Source: a virus. From it: a stretch of 27,449 nucleotides of DNA. The stretch lies in IMG/VR virus record IMGVR_UViG_3300013136_000037, positions 1-27,449 of that record; one strand, written 5' to 3'. Position 1 is the stretch's first letter, and each line of letters starts with the position of its first letter. The position numbers and the translations under genes are program-made. This document shows, in pieces, positions 12,579 to 21,684 of the stretch. A model generated the notes under the pieces. That model had not been told where the DNA came from and made no database searches. It saw only the letters and a list, made by a program, of their open reading frames with translations.

Positions 12579-13253
12579 TTAAAATGATCTTATATTTTTA
12601 GAAATTTCCTGAACAAATTTCTTTCTTTTAACATATTCCGGTGATCTTAAACTATCTAATTTATTTACTATCTTATCTAAAAAGTCTTTACGCTGGTTAT
12701 CATCGTAAATATTAAAATTATCTACATCTAAACTCATTTTTTCAGATTGGTTATAGTTATTATACCATGATTCGTATTTATCGTTTAATCTTAGCCAATA
12801 TTTAATAGGTACGCTAGTTTCTATACCTCTATTGCGGGTTGCTATTCTTTGAACTGCGGTTTCAGTTGAGCATTTTAGATATATCATAAGATGAGGTGGT
12901 TTAATATGTTGTATCATATTATCGAACAATGTTTTATAGGTATTGAACTCTTCTTTTGTCATTTTTTCATCTTCGTAAAGCATTTCTGCGAATATTTTAT
13001 CACCATATATACTTCTATCTAGAATGCCTTCTGATAATTTATTAATTTCTTTAATCATTCTAAATCTTTCATTTAGAAAGTGAATTTGAAGTGCGAATGA
13101 CCATCGGGTTTGATCTGCATAAAATTTATCTAATAAAACTGAGGTGTCGTTACTGGTAAGTTCTTCGTAAAGTTGTATATTAGTGTATTCTGAGAGAAAT
13201 TTTCCAAGTGTAGTTTTGCCAGCGCCAACTGTGGATTCTATTGCAATTTGCAT
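12579..13253 (-). CDS. Deoxynucleoside kinase
   Basis: A 224-residue enzyme of the dCK/dGK family that phosphorylates deoxynucleosides and so feeds phage DNA synthesis. The P-loop is ESTVGAGKTT (residues 6-15; the usual first Gly is Ser). The EELTSND segment, the helix WSFALQIHFLNERF and the LDRSIYGDKIFAE motif (catalytic/base-binding DRS) follow in family order. The lid has RIATRNRGIE. Length is normal for the family. It is a single gene on the minus strand, diverging from the endonuclease at 13355. Its upstream region has TTGATATATTT but no clean copy of the late promoter. Confidence 0.9.
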   Translation of the reverse strand: MQIAIESTVGAGKTTLGKFLSEYTNIQLYEELTSNDTSVLLDKFYADQTRWSFALQIHFLNERFRMIKEINKLSEGILDRSIYGDKIFAEMLYEDEKMTKEEFNTYKTLFDNMIQHIKPPHLMIYLKCSTETAVQRIATRNRGIETSVPIKYWLRLNDKYESWYNNYNQSEKMSLDVDNFNIYDDNQRKDFLDKIVNKLDSLRSPEYVKRKKFVQEISKNIRSF

Positions 13254-13325
13254 AATATTGGATTATTTTTGATAAAAAATATATCAAAAAATTAATGTAT
13301 AGTTGATAAACATGATATAAATATT

Positions 13326-13335
13326 TTAATATATA
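13326..13335 (+). promoter_or_regulatory. Late-type promoter, Vsr-like endonuclease
   Basis: TTAATATATA lies 19 nt before the ATG at 13355. Confidence 0.55.
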
Positions 13336-13354
13336 GGAATAAAAGATACATATA

Positions 13355-15076
13355 ATGAAAAACAATTTCGTAGAAATAATAAAAAAAGAAAATGGACCAT
13401 CTGGTAGGATGTATGTTGAAAAGTATGTAAAAAGTAATTATCCTGATATATTTAATGATATTATTGAATTTTGTAAAGATAATTTATCAGATTTGCCTTT
13501 TAAAGAAAAAGTATATCATTATGTTAATAATTTGCAAGAAATTGTAAAATGTGCAAATATAAATTGTGATAATACAACAAAATTTAAAAATTCAACTTTG
13601 GGATATTATAAATATTGTTGTACAGCTTGCATAAGTAGTGATCCAAATATCAAAAAAACTAAAGAAAATAAATCTTATGAAAAATACGGCACCAAGGCTC
13701 CTGCCATGAACAGTGATATCAAAGCTAAAATTATTAAAACTAATAATAAAAAATATGGTTCAAATAGTCCAATGCAAAATGAAAATATACTAAAGAAATC
13801 TAAAGATACCTTATTACAAAATTATGGCGTTGATAATCCAAATAAATCAGAAGAAATAAGGATAAAATCAATAAAAACATTAATGAAAAATTATGGCGTT
13901 GATAATCCAAAAAAAAGCAAAGAAATAAATAATAAAATTAAAGAAACTATGTTATTAAAATATGGTGTAGAACATGCTTTACAAAATGAAAAAATTAAAA
14001 TTAAATCAAAAGAAAATCAATTATTAACATTAGCAAAAAATATTAAAGAATATTATAAAGAATATAATATATTAAATATTGACAATAAAAACAGAAAATA
14101 TACAATGAAATGCGATAATGGTCATATATTTGATATTGATTACGTTTTATTAAATTCTAGAAGAAAAACCAGCACTTTAATATGCACAGAATGTAATCCA
14201 ATTAATAAAGGTATCTCTGGATTAGAAATTGAAATGAAACAATTTATTCAAGAAAATTATAATAAAATAATTTCGTTTAATGATAAAGATATTATTGGTA
14301 AAGAATTAGATATATATTTACCCGATTTAAATCTAGCATTTGAATTTAATGGTTTATGGTGGCACAATGAAATTAATAAAACCGATAACTATCATTTAGA
14401 TAAAACAAATCTATGTGTAGAAAAAAATATTCAGCTAATCCACATATGGGAAGATGATTGGATTCATAAAAAAAATATTATTAAATCTATGATATTAAAC
14501 AAATTAAATAAAACAACTAATAGAATTTTTGCCAGAAAATGTAAAATAAAAGAAATATCAGATAATAAAGTAATTAAGGAATTTTTAGAAAAAAATCATA
14601 TTCAAGGTTATATAACAAATAAAATTGGTTTAGGTCTATACTACAATGAGGAATTAATTAGTTTAATGACATTTGGAAATAAAAGAATTGTGATGAATGA
14701 TAAAAATATAAAAAATGAATGGGAATTAAGTAGATTTTGTAATAAATTAAATACTAATGTTATTGGAGGGGCATCAAAATTATTTAATTATTTTACAATT
14801 AATTATAATCCAAATGAAATTATTACATACGCAAATAGAAGTTACTCAAATGGAAATTTATATAAAAAATTAAATTTTAATTATTCCCACATTACAAATC
14901 CAAATTATTATTACATTGTGGATAAAATAAGAAAACATCGTTTTACATATAGAAAAAATAAACTTATTAATGATGGTTTTGATCCTACTAAAACTGAACA
15001 TCAAATAATGTTGGAAAGAAAAATTTATAGAATATATGATTCAGGACAGATTAAATTTATCTGGAAAAAGCAATAA
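13355..15076 (+). CDS. Large homing endonuclease with 23-residue repeats and Vsr-like (EDxHD) nuclease domain
   Basis: A 573-residue protein. Cys pairs (C66/C71, C88/C89/C92) suggest an N-terminal zinc site. Five repeats centred on (K/N)YG, with Tyr at 111, 134, 157, 180 and 203, are spaced exactly 23 residues and are probably helical DNA-binding units. A further zinc-ribbon-like part (C253, C277/C280) leads to the nuclease: ELDIYLPDLNLAFEFNG (317-333), H337, H347 and EDDW (366-369), the pattern of Vsr-fold homing enzymes such as I-Bth0305I. The C-terminal 180 residues contain ELSRFCNKLN and a GNAT-like layout seen in other phage enzymes of this type. It is inserted on the opposite strand between dNK and tail sheath. 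Confidence 0.82.
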   Translation: MKNNFVEIIKKENGPSGRMYVEKYVKSNYPDIFNDIIEFCKDNLSDLPFKEKVYHYVNNLQEIVKCANINCDNTTKFKNSTLGYYKYCCTACISSDPNIKKTKENKSYEKYGTKAPAMNSDIKAKIIKTNNKKYGSNSPMQNENILKKSKDTLLQNYGVDNPNKSEEIRIKSIKTLMKNYGVDNPKKSKEINNKIKETMLLKYGVEHALQNEKIKIKSKENQLLTLAKNIKEYYKEYNILNIDNKNRKYTMKCDNGHIFDIDYVLLNSRRKTSTLICTECNPINKGISGLEIEMKQFIQENYNKIISFNDKDIIGKELDIYLPDLNLAFEFNGLWWHNEINKTDNYHLDKTNLCVEKNIQLIHIWEDDWIHKKNIIKSMILNKLNKTTNRIFARKCKIKEISDNKVIKEFLEKNHIQGYITNKIGLGLYYNEELISLMTFGNKRIVMNDKNIKNEWELSRFCNKLNTNVIGGASKLFNYFTINYNPNEIITYANRSYSNGNLYKKLNFNYSHITNPNYYYIVDKIRKHRFTYRKNKLINDGFDPTKTEHQIMLERKIYRIYDSGQIKFIWKKQ

Positions 15077-15105
15077 AAAAGAGGAAGATTAATCTTCCTC
15101 TTTTT
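15076..15105. terminator. Bidirectional terminator between endonuclease and sheath
   Basis: A perfect 30-nt palindrome, AAAAAGAGGAAGATT and its complement, overlaps the endonuclease stop codon and lies 22 nt beyond the sheath stop. It serves both converging genes. Confidence 0.9.
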
Positions 15106-15126
15106 ATTAACCATATTTAGATGATC

Positions 15127-18100
15127 TTATCTAAATCCCATTGATTGAATATCACCTTTTTTCAAGATTGTGATATTATTTACAATAATACCCATTCCTT
15201 TTATTATTTCCACGTAAGTATCCAACACACCCATCTGTAGGTCAATAACATAATCTGTGTTATTGGTTTCGTCGCAAACGTTCCAGAAATCGTAGAATGC
15301 GTCGTTATCTAACATATCTTTACAGATTTTATCTGCGCGATATTTAATCTCGGCTCTAATCTCAGGTGTATTGAAGCTCCATTGATATTTCAATAACATA
15401 TCATACAGTCTATTTTCAAGTTCGATAAGAACTTCTCTTGAATGCATGAAACTAAGTGAACTATATGGAAAGATTTGAGCGGTTGATTCGTCATTAATAC
15501 AATAACCGTTATTAATCTTATATACAATTGGGTTAGCGCCCATTGCGTGTAAGTTCTCAAGATCGGTATTTGTGAAGTCCATTTCGGTCTTAGTTATATT
15601 ATTAACTCTACCGTTTGTAATACCTGCTGCAATTGTCCAAGGCAACATACCAGCAACATTAGATACGAATTTATTCATATAAGTTGTTGCTGCGAACATT
15701 GCTGGTGGAACCCATTTTGGAATACCATTGTCATATATTTTAATATATGGGAAGAAGTATCCAACACAGCTACTACCATTGATTTCACCATGTTTTTGTG
15801 CAAATTGATAGTAGAAATCTGGGTTTTTGCTATCATCGGCACCATCTTTAACATATTCAAGATTAAGAGTACCATCATCATTAGTAAACGATGGATTAGT
15901 TGACTCTCTGAATATTTTTGCACTTGGCATATTGATGAAACCTAAACAGTTCATTTTCATACCGCAAATATCAGCAAGTTGTTGTTTTGAACCGAATCCG
16001 TCCATAGGTACAAGTCCTAAACCGAAAGAATCTACAAGGTATCTCCAAGATATTTTATTCTTATCAGCTAAGCCTTTAGCAAGATTTGTATCTTTTGCGA
16101 TAACATTAAGAATCGAATTTTGTCTTTCATCTGTACCGTTTGGAATTGAATCTGTGTGAACAACGAATGGTGAAATTACCAAAGCTTTATATTCATCAAC
16201 ATAAACATCAATTGATGGGTATGTGAATGTTTGATAATCTACTTCAGTTGTACCAGTTACGATATTATAATCAACAATTCTAATTGGAGCATCAGCATAA
16301 AGGATCTTAGCGTTAACATCGGTTGGATCGTTTTGTACTTTGATTACTCTAGTGAATTTTCTTGGAACTGATCCTTCAAGATAACCTGGTCCACTAGGTG
16401 CAGCCCAATATGATTCATCATAATAAGCAGCTAAGAAACTACCCTTAGTAACTTCTGAGTATCTATTTTTATCAACTTTAATTTGTTGACAAGTTGTAAG
16501 ATCATCACCATACCATTCTTCAATTTCTACTGATTGTTGCCAGTTTGATTTATTTGAATGTAAGATTAAATCGTAATCATATTTGGTTACATCTGACCAA
16601 TCTGACTGGATAACTTCATAAGCAACATCTGGATCTAAAGCTGATAAGAAGTTAACAGTAAGAAGATTGTTTTGATCAAGATACATTTTTAAGTATACCT
16701 TATTAGTAGTTCCGCTATTGTTATTTACATAGAAATAATCCAAGTTATTAATTACACCATTATAATAATCTTGATATAATTGTGAATAAGTTGCAACGAT
16801 ACCATTTTTAGTAGTTGTACCTAAAACATCATATCTGGTTAATAATGTATCTGTATTTATAACACTATCATGTAATAAGAACTCATTATCAACATAGTAA
16901 AGTAAGAATGAGGTTCCTGAATAGCATGAAGATGGAGTATCACAATAAATTTTAATTTTTGAGTTTGATGTTGTGGTTGCCTCAATTGGAATTACCGAAA
17001 CAACTGGAACCTTATCACCAGTATCAAAAGTACCACCAGTTGTTTTAATCATAACACTCTGAGTTGAGATATTATCATAAATTTCAGTAAAACCTTGCAT
17101 TAGTCTGAGATATTCATAATCGTTATATACACCTGTTTGTCCTGATGTACCAAGAAACTCAATAAGCATATAGGTTCCTAATGTATCATAACTATCTGTT
17201 ATAGTGGTTTGGTAACCTGTAGTTTTACCAAGTGCTACATATGAAGCTGAACCTGCTGTTGAATTAACAGTTACTGGGTAATAATCAAGAGTATAGGTTG
17301 TACCTGATTTAAGATGATGTACATAACCTAATATAATAGTACTTGCTAAACTATAATTGTAATCTGGTTTAACTGCACCAGTATATAGATTAGAAGATGT
17401 ACCGTAGAGTATGTTAACAGAATTATCGTTAGTAAGATATAAAACATCATATCTTGATCCAACGGTATATGTTACACTACTTAATTCAATTGAAGTGGTA
17501 GTAAATCCACTAACAACGGAACCATTAATAACATAATAAGTATCAGTTCCACCGTCTGCGAATTCAATTGTACAAGTTGTCGTTCCAGTTACGGTTGAGC
17601 CAGAATTAAAATATATATCAAATGTATGTCCATTAGTGAATACACCAGATCTATCATTAACACCACTATTTAAATAATCTTGATTATAGCTATTAATATC
17701 GTTAGTAATAACATTATTGCTTGAATCTAGATATTTTTGTGAGTATGTTAACTCTTCTTTAAGTGTAGTTTCGTAAGACATAAATTTAATACTACTAATA
17801 TCTTGTCCAACTAAAACATCACCAATAATATCAAGGTTACCAAGTTTGAAATCTGCTTCTAATAATGAGTCTTCATTATAGGTACAGAATAAACCAGTTT
17901 TATCGGTATTATTATTTACGATATTTTTAATGTACATGTCTCTATCGTTCAAATCTTTGAAATAAGGTATTAATGAACAATCGTATTTAGCAAGAACGGT
18001 TACGGTTCTCTCATTGATAAAATTATCAACCTCAGTTTTAATTAAACCATTTCTATTGAAATAGTTACCATAAGTAGTATCATTTGATAAGGTTCTATAA

Positions 18101-18768
18101 TCTGACCAATCACCAGCCAACACTAACACAGTTACCATATAATCTGAAATCCATTCTCTATAATCGATATACGCTGGAACTTTTGTTCTATCACCGTACC
18201 ATTCTTCTGCGGTTACGTCAAAACCAGTTATATCTGACTTATACATAAAAACAGTGATATCTTTATCACCCATGTTAGTAATATGTAAAAGTCTTTGATT
18301 ATCTTGAACACCATAGTTATTAGCTTTTACAACATTCATAAAAGCATCTGGATCTCTTTCCCAGAAATCTTGTCTATTGAAAAATGATTCGTAAGCTGAG
18401 CTTTTAACATCACTATTCTGATACTGAGAAGAAACTGAAATAGTTTGCCATTCAACCTTATCTCTATTTGGATTGGTTGCTAGGAGATTAAGTGCCCAAA
18501 CTGGTCCACTTTTCAACATTTGTTTTACTGTTTTGTGAAAAAATGATCCTTTGTTTTCTAATCGTCTATCATCGTCACCAAAAATAGCAGTAAAATCAGT
18601 TGGATTTGTTACATAAATTGGTGCGTTAAAAGGTCCTTTTTTAGAAAACCCTGGGACAAGATTAATAAGAACATCCTGTACTGGAAGTTCTATAATACTG
18701 TCATCAATCTCATTAATGAAAACACCTGGCCTTTTGTATTTTCCGAAATCTTTGTCTTTAATTGGCAT
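15127..18768 (-). CDS. Tail sheath protein (gp18-like), exceptionally large
   Basis: The contractile sheath subunit, 1213 residues against 659 in T4 gp18. The N-terminus is typical (YKRPGVFINEIDDS, then VLINLVPGFSKKGPFNAP). The C-terminal part has the conserved contractile core: LGFINMPSAK, VGYFFPYIKIYD, WVPPAMFAAT, PWTIAAGI, the NGYCINDESTAQ region and SREVLIELENRLYDML. The excess lies mainly in the middle (about residues 370-730), a Ser/Thr/Gly/Tyr-rich beta region (FADGGTDTYYVINGS, YNDYEYLRLMQGF) that probably forms extra domains outside the tail. It is read alone from a late-type promoter. Downstream it is closed by the palindromic terminator at 15076. Confidence 0.9.
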   Translation of the reverse strand: MPIKDKDFGKYKRPGVFINEIDDSIIELPVQDVLINLVPGFSKKGPFNAPIYVTNPTDFTAIFGDDDRRLENKGSFFHKTVKQMLKSGPVWALNLLATNPNRDKVEWQTISVSSQYQNSDVKSSAYESFFNRQDFWERDPDAFMNVVKANNYGVQDNQRLLHITNMGDKDITVFMYKSDITGFDVTAEEWYGDRTKVPAYIDYREWISDYMVTVLVLAGDWSDYRTLSNDTTYGNYFNRNGLIKTEVDNFINERTVTVLAKYDCSLIPYFKDLNDRDMYIKNIVNNNTDKTGLFCTYNEDSLLEADFKLGNLDIIGDVLVGQDISSIKFMSYETTLKEELTYSQKYLDSSNNVITNDINSYNQDYLNSGVNDRSGVFTNGHTFDIYFNSGSTVTGTTTCTIEFADGGTDTYYVINGSVVSGFTTTSIELSSVTYTVGSRYDVLYLTNDNSVNILYGTSSNLYTGAVKPDYNYSLASTIILGYVHHLKSGTTYTLDYYPVTVNSTAGSASYVALGKTTGYQTTITDSYDTLGTYMLIEFLGTSGQTGVYNDYEYLRLMQGFTEIYDNISTQSVMIKTTGGTFDTGDKVPVVSVIPIEATTTSNSKIKIYCDTPSSCYSGTSFLLYYVDNEFLLHDSVINTDTLLTRYDVLGTTTKNGIVATYSQLYQDYYNGVINNLDYFYVNNNSGTTNKVYLKMYLDQNNLLTVNFLSALDPDVAYEVIQSDWSDVTKYDYDLILHSNKSNWQQSVEIEEWYGDDLTTCQQIKVDKNRYSEVTKGSFLAAYYDESYWAAPSGPGYLEGSVPRKFTRVIKVQNDPTDVNAKILYADAPIRIVDYNIVTGTTEVDYQTFTYPSIDVYVDEYKALVISPFVVHTDSIPNGTDERQNSILNVIAKDTNLAKGLADKNKISWRYLVDSFGLGLVPMDGFGSKQQLADICGMKMNCLGFINMPSAKIFRESTNPSFTNDDGTLNLEYVKDGADDSKNPDFYYQFAQKHGEINGSSCVGYFFPYIKIYDNGIPKWVPPAMFAATTYMNKFVSNVAGMLPWTIAAGITNGRVNNITKTEMDFTNTDLENLHAMGANPIVYKINNGYCINDESTAQIFPYSSLSFMHSREVLIELENRLYDMLLKYQWSFNTPEIRAEIKYRADKICKDMLDNDAFYDFWNVCDETNNTDYVIDLQMGVLDTYVEIIKGMGIIVNNITILKKGDIQSMGFR

Positions 18769-18789
18769 AATTTAAAAATTATTTTTTAT

Positions 18790-18800
18790 GTATATATTAA
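18790..18800 (-). promoter_or_regulatory. Late-type promoter, tail sheath
   Basis: The coding strand reads TTAATATATAC, 21 nt before the ATG at 18768. Confidence 0.6.
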
Positions 18801-18913
18801 AATATTTTTGTAAAAAAAATCAATTTTTAGCTGGCTTCTTTTTACTTCTATTATATATTAATTCTATTTTTAAAAAAAAAGTTAAAAAAACATGCAAGAT
18901 ATACCATTTAAAT

Positions 18914-18944
18914 TTTGCCAGATAAAAAAATAACGTTATCTTTG
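18914..18944 (+). promoter_or_regulatory. Bacteroidota-type promoter
   Basis: TTTG (18914-18917), a 19-bp spacer, then TATCTTTG (18937-18944) fits the Bacteroidota -33/-7 consensus exactly. The block TAACGTTATCTTTGT is repeated unchanged at the rhomboid promoter (20922-20936). Confidence 0.85.
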
Positions 18945-18972
18945 TGTTATCAAAATGATAAAAAATAAAACT

Positions 18973-19827
18973 ATGAGAAAAAATTACTTCTACAACAGGT
19001 CAGTAGCAATCACTAAAGTTTTTGATTCAGTTAAAATTAACGAAGATCTTGATAAATTTTCCAACAAAATTGAAGACGGTTGGTTAATAACTAGTTATGA
19101 TGGTCGTGAAATTTGCAGAGTTGAAGTATCTAAAATTTATTATAATTTTGATTTTACAAATTTTTCAAAAACTATTGTTTCTGAAATTCTGAATTATTTC
19201 AATCCTGAAAAATATGCACTCAAGGCTGCTAGTGGTGTACAGGAAATTAGGCTTGTTGGTGATGAATTATATATCGATAACGAAAGGTATGAAAAAATGA
19301 TTAGTATCGTTAATTCAACTGACAAATCCAAAGCTCTTTCAATGAATGTTGGCTTGATCAGATGTAATAAAGATGAAAGACCTCTGTTCTATACCATTCT
19401 CACCAATTTCAGTAACAAACATTATAAAGCATCTCTTCCTGATAAAATTAAGGCTTTTTCTGATAATCTCATCAATTTCAATATGGATATTGATTTTCAT
19501 ATTAAAACTATTGAAGATTTGAAAAATAAAAATTTCTCTATTATTGATTTTGCCAAATCACTTCTTTTTGATAAAGATGGTAAGGTAATTAAATCTATGG
19601 AACTTAAACTTCGTGCACTCGGTAAAAAACTTTATTATGAATATGGTTTCAAAAAGAACTACAGTACTCTCATGAATATGACAGCATCAAATATCGATAG
19701 AATTGATGATTTTGAAATTAATGCCAAAACTATTTATAGCGCTTATATTGAACTGTTCAAAGATTCGGACACTTCTATTATCGCAAGAGAATCAAGAAGG
19801 GTAATAGAAGCTATTGATAGTTTATGA
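18973..19827 (+). CDS. Hypothetical early protein, 284 aa
   Basis: No family recognised. The start MRKNYFYNRSVAITKVFDS is preferred over an in-frame ATG at 18955, because the latter lies only 10 nt after the -7 element while other genes of this block begin 23-34 nt after it. The protein is soluble and mixed alpha/beta, rich in Lys, Asp and Asn. The second half is helical (FSIIDFAKSLLFDKDGKVIK, LRALGKKLYYEYGF). It is the first gene of the host-promoter block, monocistronic with a strong terminator, so presumably made early. A host-takeover role is possible but unsupported by motif. Confidence 0.7.
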   Translation: MRKNYFYNRSVAITKVFDSVKINEDLDKFSNKIEDGWLITSYDGREICRVEVSKIYYNFDFTNFSKTIVSEILNYFNPEKYALKAASGVQEIRLVGDELYIDNERYEKMISIVNSTDKSKALSMNVGLIRCNKDERPLFYTILTNFSNKHYKASLPDKIKAFSDNLINFNMDIDFHIKTIEDLKNKNFSIIDFAKSLLFDKDGKVIKSMELKLRALGKKLYYEYGFKKNYSTLMNMTASNIDRIDDFEINAKTIYSAYIELFKDSDTSIIARESRRVIEAIDSL

Positions 19828-19841
19828 TACTAAATTCTCAG

Positions 19842-19877
19842 AAAAAGTACTAATTTTAGAATTAGTACTTTTTTTCT
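19842..19877 (+). terminator. Rho-independent terminator
   Basis: A 14-bp stem with core AGTACTAATT/AATTAGTACT and a TTAG loop, followed by a T-run, lies 15 nt after the stop at 19827. Confidence 0.9.
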
Positions 19878-19886
19878 TTTAAATAA

Positions 19887-19918
19887 TTTGGAGAATAAAA
19901 AAATGGGCATTAACTTTG
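19887..19918 (+). promoter_or_regulatory. Bacteroidota-type promoter, sigma factor gene
   Basis: TTTG, a 20-bp spacer, then TAACTTTG. It would give a leader of about 95 nt before the sigma gene. A TATATATAAG element nearer the gene (19998-20007) resembles the phage late promoter, so the gene may be read from both. Confidence 0.65.
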
Positions 19919-20019
19919 TATTAAGCATTAAAAAAAAAAATAAAAATCTTAAACTTTTTGAATTAAAAATAATAAACAAAATGTTATAGATTTACTATAT
20001 ATAAGTTCAAATAACAAGT

Positions 20020-20655
20020 ATGAAGAAAAACGATAAAATCAATGAACTCGAACTTAGGTTCGAAGAACGCACCGGTCAGAATTTCCAAAACTTTTACAAA
20101 AATAACAAACCAAAATTAATGTGGCATATTGCTAGATATACTAAAGATACGAAAATTGCTGAAGATCATGTTGAAGATGCTTTCATCCAAGCCCTGTTAA
20201 ATATTAACACATACAAAAGACCCGAAGAAGGTGGTGCACAGGTTAACACTTGGATATATAAGATCGCAGAAAACATTGTGAAAAAGGCACATAAAGATAG
20301 TGAAAGAATACCAACCAACTCATTGGATAAAGAGATGGCAGAGAATTTCAAGTTATCTAACTTGATACCATACGATGATGGTAAAAGAAATAATGATGAA
20401 TATAATATTTTTGTAAAAAAAGCAAATCTTATAAAAGAAACCATTTATAATTTATCAGAAAAAGACTCTAAATATAAGAAAGTTCTTATTATGAGAGAAA
20501 TAGAAGGTATGGCCTATAAAGAAATTTCAGAAGAGCTAAATATAAATCTTTCTACCATTAAATCTCAGATAAAAAAAGGTAGGAATATCATTAAGAAAAA
20601 AGTAATGAAGAAATTTCAAGAAATAGATCATAACGGTAACGAAGATGAAATATGA
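20020..20655 (+). CDS. Phage ECF-like sigma-70 family factor
   Basis: A 211-residue RNA polymerase sigma subunit with regions 2 and 4 only. Region 2 (about residues 20-92) includes FYKNNKPKLMWHIARYTKD, AEDHVEDAFIQALLNI and TWIYKIAENIVKK, the core-binding and -10-recognising helices. Region 4 (about 143-195) has YKKVLIMREIEGMAYKEISE and the recognition helix NLSTIKSQIKKGRNIIKKK. The linker is poorly conserved, as usual for ECF factors. It lies at the junction between host-promoter genes and the late block. I infer that it could direct transcription from the TTWATATATA promoters, as T4 gp55 does at its TATAAATA late promoters. The ATG of the next gene overlaps its stop. Confidence 0.88.
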   Translation: MKKNDKINELELRFEERTGQNFQNFYKNNKPKLMWHIARYTKDTKIAEDHVEDAFIQALLNINTYKRPEEGGAQVNTWIYKIAENIVKKAHKDSERIPTNSLDKEMAENFKLSNLIPYDDGKRNNDEYNIFVKKANLIKETIYNLSEKDSKYKKVLIMREIEGMAYKEISEELNINLSTIKSQIKKGRNIIKKKVMKKFQEIDHNGNEDEI

Positions 20656-20903
20656 TCTCTTACGAAAGTTCAAAATGGTATGTTAAATTATGGAGACAAA
20701 GATGGTATTTATATGCTATCTTGCTTCATTTTAAAAATCTTATAAATGTAAATTTTTTTATAGAACTTCTCTTGGATAAGCAACTTGAAGAAAGCAGTAA
20801 AAAAGATCTTAATAAAGAGTGGAAGTATATAAAGCGTCATGTAGAATTAAGTAAAATGCATAAATTTTCGGCAAAAACTATAATTGATAGAAATGATATT
20901 TAA
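20652..20903 (+). CDS. Small protein coupled to the sigma factor, 83 aa
   Basis: The start codon overlaps the sigma stop (ATGA), so translation is coupled and the product is probably made in step with the sigma factor. It begins MISYESSKWYVKLWRQRWYL, unusually rich in Trp and Tyr, then a helix (LLHFKNLINVNFFIELLLDK) and a basic, helical C-terminus. There is no membrane segment of convincing length and no zinc motif. Sigma-linked small genes often encode anti-sigma or coactivator proteins (as gp33 assists gp55 in T4), which makes such a role a testable guess. No homologue recognised. Confidence 0.65.
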   Translation: MISYESSKWYVKLWRQRWYLYAILLHFKNLINVNFFIELLLDKQLEESSKKDLNKEWKYIKRHVELSKMHKFSAKTIIDRNDI

Positions 20904-20904
20904 T

Positions 20905-20920
20905 TTTCTCAAATGAGAAA
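20905..20920 (+). promoter_or_regulatory. Inverted repeat over the rhomboid promoter
   Basis: TTTCTC-AAAT-GAGAAA covers the -33 position and part of the spacer of the next promoter, just after the stop at 20903. It could be a repressor site; the stem is short for a terminator and lacks a T-run. Confidence 0.4.
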
Positions 20921-20921
20921 T

Positions 20922-20936
20922 TAACGTTATCTTTGT
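20922..20936 (+). promoter_or_regulatory. Bacteroidota-type promoter, rhomboid gene
   Basis: TAACGTTATCTTTGT contains the -7 box TATCTTTG and is identical over 15 nt to the promoter at 18931-18945. The -33 position reads TTTC instead of TTTG. Confidence 0.75.
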
Positions 20937-20958
20937 ATTCACATTAAAAAATAATAAA

Positions 20959-21684
20959 ATGAAAAATAAAAATTATGATTTTTCGTCAAAAAAAGATGAA
21001 ATAAAAAATATTTTTAATACTACAGACTTTCAAGAATATAGAGAAAAACAGAAGAAAAAACAGAAGAGAAAAGAAGATATTTATAAAGTTACTTCTATTG
21101 GTAATTCTACCAACACAGTTAGATTTTTAATTCTCTCTAATATTCTTATATTTATTATAAGCTATATAGTACCTTCAATTGTAACTAACTTTGCTAGTTA
21201 CAATATCTCAGATGAAAACTTTTCCTTTTATCCGCCCCTTACATCCATGTTCCCTCATGCCGGTATTAATCATATTATATTTTAAATGATAATGCTATGG
21301 TCATTTGGAAACCCACTTGAACAAATTATTGGAACTAGAAAGTTTCTATTTATTTACTTTGTAAGTGGATTAGTATCTGGTATTCTTTGGATGTTATTTG
21401 GAACTGGTGCTGCTATTGGTGCATCCGGAGCATTATGTGGACTATTATCCACTTTTGTTTTTATTTCACCCGAAACAAAAGTATATCTTTTCTTTGTATT
21501 ACCTGTAAAAGTTAAGAGTCTGGTTTATGGATTTGCATTATTCTCACTCATATTTGGTATACTATCTCTGATAGATCCAGTATTAGGATTTGGAATCGGA
21601 CACTTTGGACATTTGGGTGGATTGATTGGTGGTTATCTAATTACGTTATATTGGTCAAAGAAAAAACTTATTCAAACAGCATAA
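20959..21684 (+). pseudogene. Rhomboid-family intramembrane protease, interrupted by an in-frame TAA
   Basis: Two frames in the same phase, 108 and 132 residues, are separated only by TAA at 21283-21285 and together make one rhomboid. The first part has a basic cytoplasmic N-terminus, a first membrane helix (about residues 54-74) and FPHAGINHIIF. The stop follows where the family has Asn (HxxxN; N154 in E. coli GlpG, an oxyanion residue). The second part begins MIMLWSFGNPLEQIIG and carries the catalytic GASG Ser (residue 47 of that part) and HLGG His (residue 109). The ATG directly after the TAA would allow reinitiation and a two-piece protein. Otherwise it is a nonsense mutation or sequence error. 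It has its own promoter and terminator. Confidence 0.8.

Noticed and set aside
20959-21684. Reassigned UAA codon explaining the rhomboid stop
   Set aside because: TAA ends many other genes here at sensible places, so a general code change is not supported.
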